A stretch of DNA of 64,000 bases from assembly GCF_001702265.1 (NCBI RefSeq), contig NZ_MAUE01000003.1, positions 1 through 64,000 on the forward strand. Reading direction: 5' to 3'. Each line of letters opens with the position of its first letter. Position 1 is the first letter of the stretch. The notes under the pieces are model-generated. The model was given only the letters and a program-made list of their open reading frames with translations, was not told where the DNA came from and did no database searches. This document shows, piece after piece, positions 56,321 to 64,000 of the stretch. Origin of the DNA: Pseudomonas aylmerensis (GTDB lineage Bacteria; Pseudomonadota; Gammaproteobacteria; Pseudomonadales; Pseudomonadaceae). The translations under genes were made by a program, and so were the position numbers.

Positions 56321-56562
56321 GGTGCAACCGGGTGCAACCCATTTTCTTCATGATTTTTTCGATCGTGATCGGGAAAAAATCTGGCCCTCGACGGAATTCG
56401 CTGTGTGTTGGTGCATTTGCTTCTGAGATCGGCTGTTCTTGCTCCGAAAAGGAGCAAAAACGCGCTGATTGCCGCAATACACACCTAGGTGCAACTTATT
56501 CTCAAGAAACTGGTTGCACCTTATTTGCTTTGTTGAATAGCATTCGCGCCCAAGGTGCAACC
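56321..56562. promoter_or_regulatory. Five PutA-type operator boxes in the putA-putP gap
   Basis: GGTGCAACC occurs at 56321-56329, 56331-56339 and 56554-56562, GGTGCAACT at 56488-56496, and the inverse GGTTGCACC at 56512-56520. All contain TGCAAC/GTTGCA, the core of the E. coli PutA operator. The 462-base gap (56251-56712) holds no gene and must contain both put promoters; its middle is AT-rich. Confidence 0.8.
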
Positions 56563-56712
56563 ACCTTTACGGTTCGGTTCATCGGCTGACGGCTTTCCTG
56601 GGGAAACGTCAGTCATAAATGCGCGGCACACCGGTTCGTCTTCCCAACTAGCAATGGGGTAGCCGTCCGCGAGACCGCTGCTACATAAAAACAAAGCCAG
56701 GGCGTCACTCAT

Positions 56713-58197
56713 ATGAGCGTTAGTAATCCCACCCTGATCACGTTTGTGATCTACATCGCAGCAATGGTGCTGATCGGCTTCATGGCCTATCGCTCCACCA
56801 ACAACCTTTCCGACTACATCCTCGGCGGTCGCAGCCTCGGCAGCGTGGTCACTGCCCTGTCGGCCGGTGCTTCGGATATGAGCGGCTGGCTGTTGATGGG
56901 CTTGCCGGGCGCGATCTACATGTCCGGCCTGTCGGAAAGCTGGATCGCCATCGGCCTGATCGTCGGTGCCTACCTCAACTGGCTGTTCGTGGCCGGTCGC
57001 CTGCGGGTACAGACCGAGCACAACGGCGACGCCCTGACCCTGCCGGACTACTTCTCCAGCCGTTTCGAAGATAAAAGCGGCCTGCTGCGGATCATCTCTG
57101 CGGTAGTGATCCTGGTGTTCTTCACTATCTATTGCGCTTCCGGCATCGTGGCCGGCGCCCGCCTGTTCGAAAGCACCTTCGGCATGTCCTACGAGACTGC
57201 GCTGTGGGCCGGCGCGGCTGCGACGATTGCCTACACCTTTGTGGGTGGTTTCCTGGCGGTGAGCTGGACCGACACCGTACAAGCCACGCTGATGATTTTC
57301 GCGCTGATCCTCACGCCGATCATCGTGCTGCTGGCCACCGGTGGCGTCGACACCACCTTCCTGGCGATCGAAGCCAAGAACCCCGACAACTTCAACATGC
57401 TGAAGAACACCACTTTCATCGGCATTATCTCGCTGATGGGCTGGGGCTTGGGTTACTTCGGCCAGCCGCACATCCTCGCGCGTTTCATGGCAGCGGACTC
57501 GGTGAAGTCGATTGCCAATGCGCGTCGCATCTCCATGACCTGGATGATCCTGTGCCTGGGCGGCACCGTGGCGGTGGGCTTCTTCGGTATCGCCTACTTC
57601 TCGGCGCACCCGGAAGTGGCCGGCCCGGTCAACGAGAACCACGAACGTGTGTTCATTGAGCTGGCCAAGCTGCTGTTCAACCCATGGATTGCGGGCGTGT
57701 TGCTGTCGGCCATCCTGGCAGCGGTCATGAGCACCTTGAGCTGCCAGCTGCTGGTATGTTCGAGCGCGCTGACCGAAGACTTCTACAAGACCTTCCTGCG
57801 CAAAAATGCTTCCCAGGTCGAGCTGGTGTGGGTCGGCCGCGCCATGGTGCTGGTAGTGGCGCTGATCGCTATCGCCATGGCTGCCAATCCGAACAACCGT
57901 GTGCTGGGCCTGGTGAGCTATGCCTGGGCCGGCTTCGGTGCCGCGTTCGGTCCTGTGGTACTGATCTCGGTGATCTGGAAAGGCATGACCCGCAACGGCG
58001 CACTGGCCGGGATCCTGGTCGGCGCGATCACCGTAATCGTGTGGAAGCACTTCGAATTGCTCGGCCTTTACGAAATCATCCCAGGCTTCATCTTCGCCAG
58101 CCTGGCGATCTACTTCGTGAGCAAGCTGGGCGCACCGACCGCCGGCATGATCGAGCGTTTTGATGCTGCGGAAAAAGACTACAACCTCAACAAGTAA
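56713..58197 (+). CDS. putP: Sodium/proline symporter
   Basis: The 494-residue protein of the solute:sodium symporter family has thirteen predicted helices. Visible are SDYILGGRSLGSVVTALSAGASDMSGWLLMGLPGA (Na+ and proline binding region, about 33-67) and the Ser-rich helix 9 segment. It imports proline for PutA and perhaps for osmoprotection. It is divergent from putA and shares its operator region; a strong terminator follows. Confidence 0.96.
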   Translation: MSVSNPTLITFVIYIAAMVLIGFMAYRSTNNLSDYILGGRSLGSVVTALSAGASDMSGWLLMGLPGAIYMSGLSESWIAIGLIVGAYLNWLFVAGRLRVQTEHNGDALTLPDYFSSRFEDKSGLLRIISAVVILVFFTIYCASGIVAGARLFESTFGMSYETALWAGAAATIAYTFVGGFLAVSWTDTVQATLMIFALILTPIIVLLATGGVDTTFLAIEAKNPDNFNMLKNTTFIGIISLMGWGLGYFGQPHILARFMAADSVKSIANARRISMTWMILCLGGTVAVGFFGIAYFSAHPEVAGPVNENHERVFIELAKLLFNPWIAGVLLSAILAAVMSTLSCQLLVCSSALTEDFYKTFLRKNASQVELVWVGRAMVLVVALIAIAMAANPNNRVLGLVSYAWAGFGAAFGPVVLISVIWKGMTRNGALAGILVGAITVIVWKHFELLGLYEIIPGFIFASLAIYFVSKLGAPTAGMIERFDAAEKDYNLNK

Positions 58198-58230
58198 TTC
58201 GCCGGGCGCTGAGCGCCTGATGAGTTAAAG

Positions 58231-58267
58231 AAAAGGCCCGCATCCTACGGATGGCGGGCCTTTTTTT
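58231..58267 (+). terminator. Rho-independent terminator of putP
   Basis: AAAAGGCCCG...CATCC pairs with GGATG.GCGGGCCTTTT (one bulge), followed by a run of seven T. It lies 33 bases after the putP stop. Confidence 0.95.
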
Positions 58268-58401
58268 GCGTGTGATTTCAGACGAGCCAAAGAAGATTCT
58301 GACGCACCTATGTAGGGTTTTACTGATTTGCAGTGAGCATGCTCTTTAGCGTGGAGCAGTGGTGCAGAATCTGCCGCCTACCCCTCGCAGAGAAACACCG
58401 G

Positions 58402-60432
58402 ATGTTCGCTCCTGCCAATCAAAGTGCCTTTACCCTGACCCTGGATGGGGTGCCGAGTGAACTCAAGGTGTTCGAGTTTCACGGCACCGAAGCCATCAGC
58501 CAGCCCTATTGTTTTGACCTTGAGCTGGTCAGCGAGCAACCTGACCTGGAGCTGGAAAGCTTGCTGCATCGCCAGGTGTACCTTGGCTTCGATGCCCAGG
58601 GACGCGGGGTGCATGGCCTGGTCTACCGCGTGGCGCAGGGCGATTCCGGGCGACGCCTCACGCGCTATCAGCTCAGCCTGGTGCCGCAGCTGGCGTACCT
58701 GCAGCACAGCAGCCACCAGCGGATCTTCCAGCAGCAGACGGTGCCGCAGATTGTGGTGCGGGTATTGGTGGGGCAGGGCATCCAGAGCGACCAATTCCAG
58801 TTCAGCCTGAGTGGTACTTACCCACCGCGCGAGTATTGCGTGCAGTTCGGCGAGACCGATCTGGCGTTCATTCAGCGGCTATGTGCGGAGGTGGGGATTC
58901 ACTATCACTTCCAGCATTCGCCCGAAGCGCATTTGCTGGTCTTTGGCGATGACCAGACGGTGTTTGCCCAGGCTGAACAGTCCACGCCGTATGCGCCCGG
59001 CTCCGGAATGGTGGCTGAGGCGCCGGCAATCAAGCGGTTTGCCGTGCGCTTGGCCACGCGTACCACGTCGGTCAATCTACGCGATTATGACTTTCAAAAA
59101 CCGCGCCTCGCCCTGGAGAGTGCGGCCGCCGGTGAGCAGCTTCCCGCGCTTGAGCAGCAGGGTTTCCCCGGCCATTTCAACGACCGTGCCCATGGCAAAT
59201 ACCTGGCGCAGCGTGGGCTGGAGCGTCATCGCAGTGATTACCAGCTGGCCCATGGCAGCGGTGATGTGCCGGCGCTGGCCAGTGGTCGGTTCCTCACGCT
59301 GAGCGGGCACCCGCGCGCGGCTTGGAATGATGTGTGGCTGGTGCGCGAGGTCACGCATGCAGGCAAGCAACCGCAGGTGTTGGAAGAGGCTGTTACGGAG
59401 GTGTCTGGCGCAGCGTTTCGCCAGGGTTATCGCAATGAGTTTGTCGCCGCGCCGTGGGAGGTGATCTTTCGCCCGCCATTGCCTGAGCAGCCGCGCCCGG
59501 TTATTTCGGGTTATCAGAGTGCCGTGGTCACCGGCCCCGCCGACAGTGAGATCCATTGCGACGAATACGGGCGGGTCAAGGTGCAACTGGCCTGGGATCG
59601 CGGCGGTGAACATGACGAGCATTCCAGTTGCTGGCTGCGGGTCGCCAGTGGCTGGGCGCATGACCGCTATGGCTCGGTGCTGATCCCCAGGGTCGGCATG
59701 GAGGTGCTGGTGGGTTTCGTCAATGGTGACATGGACATGCCGCTGGTGATGGGGTGCGTGCCCAACGCGGCGACGACGTTGCCCCTCGACCTGCCCGCGG
59801 AAAAGACCCGCAGCATTTTCCGCAGCCAAAGCAGCCCCGGTGGGGGCGGCTATAACGAGTTGCGCATTGAAGATCGCAAGGGCGCCGAGGAAATCTACCT
59901 GCGTGCCCAGCGGGATTGGACCCAACATGTGCTGCATGATCAGCAGGTGCAGGTGGATAACCGGCGGCGGGTGAGGGTGGGTGGTGAATCGCACCATGAA
60001 CTGCAGGGCGAAGAACAACGCATCACCCATGGCAATCGGCTGACTGAACTCAAGCAGGATGATCACCTGGTGGTCGGCGGCTCGCAGCAGATGCGGGCCG
60101 GGCAAACCATTCAGATCGGCGCGGGGCAGAGTGTGGTCATCGATGCCGGTGCGAGTGTGACGATTCAGGCGGGCGGGCAATCGATCACGCTGTCCTCGGG
60201 CGGCATATTCAGCAGCGTGCCGATTCAACTGGGCGGTGCTCCCGCAGCGCCGGCCGCACCTTTGCTGCCGGGCTTGAAGGAGACATTGCTCGCAGTGCTT
60301 GCCGCGCCATTAAGTCGTGTGCAGATAGCCAGCCTGAAACGCAGCGCACCCTTTTGCGAGGAGTGCGAGCGATGCAAGAACGGCCAGTGCGATCTGGCTG
60401 GTCAATCCACCCGGGCAAGGAGTCCAGCCTGA
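58402..60432 (+). CDS. vgrG: Type VI secretion VgrG spike protein
   Basis: VgrG trimers form the tip of the T6SS tube and carry effectors into target cells. The 676-residue protein has the gp27-like base (about 1-370; FEFHGTEAISQPYCFDLEL), the gp5 OB-fold (about 385-470; DEYGRVKVQLAWDR, CWLRVASGWAHDRYG) and a beta-helix needle (about 500-610). An Ala/Pro linker follows and a C-terminal cysteine-rich tail FCEECERCKNGQCDLAG (about 649-665). The ATG at 58402 is chosen because the protein then begins MFAPANQSAFTL like relatives; 58333 is possible but lacks support. No other T6SS structural gene is in the window. Confidence 0.93.
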   Translation: MFAPANQSAFTLTLDGVPSELKVFEFHGTEAISQPYCFDLELVSEQPDLELESLLHRQVYLGFDAQGRGVHGLVYRVAQGDSGRRLTRYQLSLVPQLAYLQHSSHQRIFQQQTVPQIVVRVLVGQGIQSDQFQFSLSGTYPPREYCVQFGETDLAFIQRLCAEVGIHYHFQHSPEAHLLVFGDDQTVFAQAEQSTPYAPGSGMVAEAPAIKRFAVRLATRTTSVNLRDYDFQKPRLALESAAAGEQLPALEQQGFPGHFNDRAHGKYLAQRGLERHRSDYQLAHGSGDVPALASGRFLTLSGHPRAAWNDVWLVREVTHAGKQPQVLEEAVTEVSGAAFRQGYRNEFVAAPWEVIFRPPLPEQPRPVISGYQSAVVTGPADSEIHCDEYGRVKVQLAWDRGGEHDEHSSCWLRVASGWAHDRYGSVLIPRVGMEVLVGFVNGDMDMPLVMGCVPNAATTLPLDLPAEKTRSIFRSQSSPGGGGYNELRIEDRKGAEEIYLRAQRDWTQHVLHDQQVQVDNRRRVRVGGESHHELQGEEQRITHGNRLTELKQDDHLVVGGSQQMRAGQTIQIGAGQSVVIDAGASVTIQAGGQSITLSSGGIFSSVPIQLGGAPAAPAAPLLPGLKETLLAVLAAPLSRVQIASLKRSAPFCEECERCKNGQCDLAGQSTRARSPA

Positions 60433-61157
60433 TGCCTCCACGTTTGACGCCAGGCGCCTGGTTGGCCGAATACCCTTTGCTTGCCCATGAGCGGCTTTTC
60501 GCGGTGTTGGGCAGTGCCAGCGAGGCCAAGCCGTATGCTGCCTGGCAAGCCATGACGGCCGGGAATCTGCCGCACCCCGTGTGGGCCGGCACCGCCTACG
60601 CTGACTGGGATGAGGTCATGCCTTATGTGGGCATTGTCGAGCCGGGTAGCGCTTTCCTCGATTGGGTTGCTGCCAGCGCCGCCACGGATTGGGGGTGGTT
60701 GGCGATATCGTCCAGCCCGCTGGAGACCGTGCTTGCGCACCTGCAAGGCCTGACCAAAGTGTACCTGCCCGATAACCAAGAGGTGTTTTTGCGCTTCTGG
60801 GATGGGGCTCAGTTTCACCCGATCTTGCAGGCATTGGGCGATGAGGCGGGGAAGGTGCTGCCAGTGTTCCAGCGGTATCTGATCAATGGTCAACCGCTGG
60901 CGGTGGTACCGGGGCCCGTGACCGAGGCCAACCCCTGCCCCTGGTGGCGGGTGCCTGCGCCAGTATTGGAGCATCTGGCAGCGCAACCGCCGCACATTCT
61001 GGTCGACAACCTGCTGCAATGGCTCGAAGAGCAGCGCCCGGACGTGTACACGGCGTTTACGCCGGCGACCCTGCGGCACAAGGTCACCTATTGTGTGCGT
61101 CGTGCGCAGATCAGCCACGAGGCGCTGGCCGACTACCTGGTTTCAGAGTCGGGTTGA
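60432..61157 (+). CDS. DUF4123 protein, T6SS effector-loading adaptor
   Basis: DUF4123 (Tap/TEC) adaptors load a specific effector onto the tip of VgrG. The 241-residue protein begins AWLAEYPLLAHERLFAVLG within its first 30 residues and has WAGTAYADWDEVMPYVGIV and WGWLAISSSPLETVLAHLQGL, typical of the family. The ATG at 60432 shares bases with the vgrG stop (TGATG), with AAGGAG upstream. Normally the effector gene follows immediately; here the 3' end overlaps the convergent metY by 15 bases and no effector is present. Confidence 0.88.
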   Translation: MPPRLTPGAWLAEYPLLAHERLFAVLGSASEAKPYAAWQAMTAGNLPHPVWAGTAYADWDEVMPYVGIVEPGSAFLDWVAASAATDWGWLAISSSPLETVLAHLQGLTKVYLPDNQEVFLRFWDGAQFHPILQALGDEAGKVLPVFQRYLINGQPLAVVPGPVTEANPCPWWRVPAPVLEHLAAQPPHILVDNLLQWLEEQRPDVYTAFTPATLRHKVTYCVRRAQISHEALADYLVSESG

Positions 61158-62420
61158 GTCGAGTGCCTGTTGCAGGTCCTCGACCAGGTCTTCGATCGCC
61201 TCGATACCGACTGATAGGCGGATCATCTCCGGCTTCACGCCGGCCTTGGCCTGCTCCTGCTCGTTCATTTGCCGATGGGTGGTGGAGGCTGGGTGGCAGG
61301 CCAGGGATTTGGCGTCGCCGATGTTCACCAGGCGCTTGAAGATCTGCAGCGCATCGTAGAAGCGCACGCCGGCCTCATAGCCGCCCTTCAAGCCGAAGGA
61401 CAGGATCGCCGACGGTTTGCCCTGCATGTATTTCTGCGCCAGCGCATGGTGCGGGTGATCCGGCAGGCCTGCGTAGCTGACCCACTCCACGTCGGCATGG
61501 TCTTGCAGGAACTGCGCAATTTTCAGCGCGTTCTCGGTGTGGCGCTCCATGCGCAGGGCCAGGGTTTCCAGGCCTTGGAGCAGCAGGAACGCATTCATCG
61601 GCGCAAGGGCGGCGCCGGTGTTGCGCAAGGGCACGGTACGGGCGCGGGCGATAAAAGCGGCAGGGCCGAATTTCTCGGTGTAGACCACGCCGTGATAGGC
61701 CGGCTCGGGCTGGTTGAGGCCGGGAAATTTATCCGCGTATTTCGTCCACGGGAACGTCCCGCTGTCGACGATCACGCCGCCCAGGGAGTTGCCGTGGCCA
61801 CCCACGTATTTGGTTACCGAGTGCACCACGATGTCGGCGCCGAACTGGATCGGCTTGCACAGGATCGGCGTGGCCACGGTGTTGTCGACCATCAGCGGTA
61901 CGCCGCGGGCATGAGCGACGTCGGCCAGGGCTTCGATGTCGATGATATTGCCTGCCGGGTTGCCGATGCTTTCGCAGTAGACCAGCTTGGTGTTGTCGTC
62001 GATCAGTTCGGCAATGGCCTCGGCGGAGTCGTTGCGGGCGAAGCGCACGTCCACGCCGAAGCTGGGCAGCAGGTGGGCGAACAGGGTGTAGGTGCCCCCA
62101 TACAGCTGCGGGGTGGTGACGATATTGTCACCGGCACGGGTCAGGGTCTGGATCGCATAGTGGATTGCAGCGCTGCCAGCCGAGACGGCGAGGGCGGCGA
62201 TCCCGCCTTCGAGGGCCGCCATGCGTTGTTCCAGCACATCGTTGGTGGGGTTCATGATCCGTGTGTAGATATTGCCGGGCACATCCAGGTTGAACAGGTC
62301 GGCGCCGTGCTGGGCGTTATCGAATTCGAAAGCGACGTTCTGGTAGATCGGCACGGCGACGGCCTTGGTGGTCGGGTCCGACTTGAAACCGTGGTGCAGT
62401 GCAAGGGTGGCGTCTTTCAT
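61143..62420 (-). CDS. metY: O-acetylhomoserine sulfhydrylase
   Basis: This PLP enzyme makes homocysteine from O-acetylhomoserine and sulfide. The 425-residue length equals that of Pseudomonas MetY. It shows TRIMNPTNDVLEQR (PLP phosphate contact), AAIHYAIQTL, the PLP lysine in HSVTKYVGGHGNSLGG, and LSVGIEAIEDLVEDL at the C-terminus. The ATG at 62420 is the family start (MKDATLALHHGF), with AAGGAGG 12 bases upstream; the longer frame crosses a BIME and is not coding. Confidence 0.96.
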   Translation of the reverse strand: MKDATLALHHGFKSDPTTKAVAVPIYQNVAFEFDNAQHGADLFNLDVPGNIYTRIMNPTNDVLEQRMAALEGGIAALAVSAGSAAIHYAIQTLTRAGDNIVTTPQLYGGTYTLFAHLLPSFGVDVRFARNDSAEAIAELIDDNTKLVYCESIGNPAGNIIDIEALADVAHARGVPLMVDNTVATPILCKPIQFGADIVVHSVTKYVGGHGNSLGGVIVDSGTFPWTKYADKFPGLNQPEPAYHGVVYTEKFGPAAFIARARTVPLRNTGAALAPMNAFLLLQGLETLALRMERHTENALKIAQFLQDHADVEWVSYAGLPDHPHHALAQKYMQGKPSAILSFGLKGGYEAGVRFYDALQIFKRLVNIGDAKSLACHPASTTHRQMNEQEQAKAGVKPEMIRLSVGIEAIEDLVEDLQQALDSTRL

Positions 62421-62470
62421 GATGGTTATTGACCTCCTTGGATTCCTGGATGCCCCCGTCGAGAACGCTG

Positions 62471-62557
62471 GGGGCTGGTTGCCTGCGATGGCATCACCGC
62501 GCACTACGGGTAATACCGCGTCACTTGCGTCGCGGGCAAGCCCGCGCCCACCGGGGG
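62471..62557. repeat. Degenerate BIME between divergent metY and rlmJ
   Basis: GGGGGCTGGTTGCCTGCGAT on the left and CGTCGCGGGCAAGCCCGCGC with CCACCGGGG on the right are decayed inverted arms. The rest of the 252-base gap shows no gene; a promoter for rlmJ must lie in its right half. Confidence 0.7.
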
Positions 62558-62672
62558 CATTAGATTGTTTTCGGGGGTATGCCTGCGTTTGCGACATAAG
62601 CACCGCCCGACACGCAGCCCTGCACCTTTGCCCGTGTAGAAGGTAAACTTCGCCCCCTGCGCAGGAGCAACC

Positions 62673-63509
62673 ATGAATTATCGTCACGCCTTTCACGCCG
62701 GCAACCACGCCGATGTCTTCAAACACCTGACCTTGACCCGCCTCATCGCCCTGATGTCGCGCAAGGAGCAGCCGTTCGCCTACCTCGATACCCACGCCGG
62801 CATTGGTCTGTACGACCTGCAGGGCGACCAGGCCAACCGCACCGGTGAATACCTGGAAGGCATCGCCCGCCTGTGGGGCGCGAGCGACCTGCCGCCGCTG
62901 ACCGCCGACTACATGCGCGTGTTGCATGAGATGAACCCGGACGGTCAGTTGCGCTACTACCCGGGCTCACCGGAGCTGGCACGACGTCTCACCCGGCCGC
63001 AGGACCGCGTGTTGCTCAACGAAAAGCACCCCGAAGATGGCGTGCTGCTCAAGGACAACATGAAGGGTGATCGCCGGGTCAAGGTGCACCTGGGCGAAGG
63101 CTGGCATGTGCCTCGCGCACTGCTGCCGGTGCCGGAAAAGCGTGCGCTGATGCTCATCGACCCGCCGTTCGAGCAACTCGATGAAATGCAACGCTGCGCC
63201 GCCTCCCTCAAGGAAGCGATAGGCCGGATGCGTCAAACCGTGGCGGCGATCTGGTACCCGGTGAAGGATCAGCGCATGTTGCGCCGTTTCTACCAGGACC
63301 TGGCCGGCACCGGTGCGCCGAAGTTGCTGCGGGTGGAATTGCTGGTGCATCCGCTGGACACGCCAAACACCCTGACCGGCTCGGGCCTGGCGATCGCCAA
63401 CCCGCCGTGGGGCCTGGAAGAGGAATTGCGTGAGCTGCTGCCGTGGCTGTCCAAGAAGCTTGGCCAGACCCAGGGTGGCTGGCAGATGGATTGGCTCATA
63501 GCTGAATAG
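62673..63509 (+). CDS. rlmJ: 23S rRNA (adenine2030-N6)-methyltransferase
   Basis: RlmJ methylates A2030 of 23S rRNA. The 278-residue protein begins with the family signature MNYRHAFHAGNHADVFKH, has YLDTHAGIGLYDL for SAM binding and the catalytic DPPFE motif (about 163-167). Length matches E. coli RlmJ (280). Confidence 0.96.
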   Translation: MNYRHAFHAGNHADVFKHLTLTRLIALMSRKEQPFAYLDTHAGIGLYDLQGDQANRTGEYLEGIARLWGASDLPPLTADYMRVLHEMNPDGQLRYYPGSPELARRLTRPQDRVLLNEKHPEDGVLLKDNMKGDRRVKVHLGEGWHVPRALLPVPEKRALMLIDPPFEQLDEMQRCAASLKEAIGRMRQTVAAIWYPVKDQRMLRRFYQDLAGTGAPKLLRVELLVHPLDTPNTLTGSGLAIANPPWGLEEELRELLPWLSKKLGQTQGGWQMDWLIAE

Positions 63510-63511
63510 TT

Positions 63512-63588
63512 ATAAGCTGCAAGCCGCAAGCTGCAAGTGACAGCAGCGAACACCACTTGCAGCTTGCAGCTTGTAGCTTGCGGCTTAT
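63512..63588. repeat. 7-mer hairpin repeat between convergent rlmJ and msrA
   Basis: ATAAGCTGCAAGCCGCAAGC with TGCAAGTG on the left and CACTTGCAGCTTGCAGCTTG with TAGCTTGCGGCTTAT on the right are inverted. It is the same GCAAGCT family as 52148-52290, with about three to four units per arm, and is likely a bidirectional 3'-end hairpin. Confidence 0.85.
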
Positions 63589-63606
63589 GGCTTGTCGCTC
63601 CGACCT

Positions 63607-64000
63607 TCAGATCGGACAGGTCACGCCCGTGCCGCCAATCCCGCAGTAGCCCTGCGGATTCTTCGCCAGGTACTGCTGGTGGTACGCCTCGGCGAAGTAC
63701 ACGGTCGGTGCTTCTTCGATTTGCGTGGTGATCGCACCCAGGCCGGCCTTGCTCAGTTCTTGCTGATACGCCTGTGCGCTGGCCTTCGCCGCGGCCAATT
63801 GCTCAGGCGTGGTCGCATAGATTACCGAGCGGTATTGGCTGCCGATGTCATTGCCCTGGCGCATGCCCTGGGTCGGGTTGTGCAATTCCCAGAACATTTT
63901 CAGCAGGTCTTCATACTTGACCTTGGCCTGGTCATATACCACCAGCACCACTTCGCTGTGGCCGGTCAGGCCCGAGCAGACTTCTTCATAGGTCGGATTC
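63607..64000 (-). CDS. msrA: Peptide methionine sulfoxide reductase MsrA, 5' end beyond the window
   Basis: MsrA reduces methionine-S-sulfoxide in proteins. The visible 130 C-terminal residues read [18 protein letters not shown] at the truncated end, then [26 protein letters not shown] and the end GGTGVTCPI with the resolving-type Cys. The N-terminal part with the catalytic GCFWG motif lies outside. The frame is open to the window edge (first full codon at 63999). Confidence 0.95.
   Translation of the reverse strand, partial: NPTYEEVCSGLTGHSEVVLVVYDQAKVKYEDLLKMFWELHNPTQGMRQGNDIGSQYRSVIYATTPEQLAAAKASAQAYQQELSKAGLGAITTQIEEAPTVYFAEAYHQQYLAKNPQGYCGIGGTGVTCPI

Overview
The window is a high-GC gammaproteobacterial chromosome segment that looks like a member of the Pseudomonas fluorescens group. 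The evidence is the housekeeping gene order (mrcA | pilM-N-O-Q-aroK-aroB-damX-gltB-gltD-hemE), which from memory follows the P. aeruginosa PAO1 PA5045-PA5034 region, the very frequent REP/BIME palindromes reading TGTGGGAGC...GCTCCCACA, and Pseudomonas-type PutA, GltB and MetY proteins. No rRNA, tRNA, CRISPR array, insertion sequence or prophage was recognised.

Layout. 1-2.5 kb: penicillin-binding protein 1A on the minus strand. 2.7-9.6 kb: a divergent, tightly packed run of type IV pilus/competence-type genes (a PilM with an internal deletion, PilN, a PilO-PilP fusion, a short PilQ), then aroK, aroB and a DamX-like SPOR protein. 10-17.2 kb: glutamate synthase gltB/gltD and hemE. 17.3-19.6 kb: an MFS exporter divergent from its LysR regulator. 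19.8-21.4 kb: two neighbouring genes for Asn/Gly-rich repeat proteins with no recognised family. They share a 30-36-residue repeat, and this is the least explained part of the window. 21.5 kb: a small lipoprotein.

21.95-39.15 kb: a complete aryl polyene (APE) biosynthetic gene cluster of 18 genes, all on the minus strand and mostly overlapping by a few bases. It encodes an aromatic amino acid ammonia-lyase, an acyl-ACP ligase fused to a dehydratase, two ACPs, two ketosynthases plus a chain-length-factor-like protein, a ketoreductase, a second dehydratase, a thioesterase, a methyltransferase, a halogenase-like flavoprotein, a glycosyltransferase, two acyltransferases, and LolA/MMPL/lipoprotein export functions. 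A sigma70-like promoter is visible upstream of its first gene. Two repeat insertions are notable: one is translated as the N-terminus of the LolA-like protein, and one forms a roughly 290-bp palindromic array that splits the operon in the middle.

39.3-50.3 kb: an orphan ParA ATPase (preceded by a possible 36-residue ORF), thioredoxin 2, SelO, an MscK-type mechanosensitive channel, a CvrA/NhaP2-type cation antiporter, a chemoreceptor, and a coiled-coil/ZapA-like gene pair. 50.3-64 kb: an acyl-CoA dehydrogenase, the divergent putA/putP proline-catabolism pair with five GTTGCA-type operator boxes between them, a VgrG + DUF4123 type VI secretion pair with no effector gene behind it, metY, rlmJ, and msrA cut by the window end. 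Tandem 7-bp repeats that fold into long hairpins sit at several gene ends.

Most functional calls come from motif and family recognition by eye, with no database search. Gene starts were moved from the longest ORF to the position best supported by ribosome-binding sites, overlaps and family N-termini.
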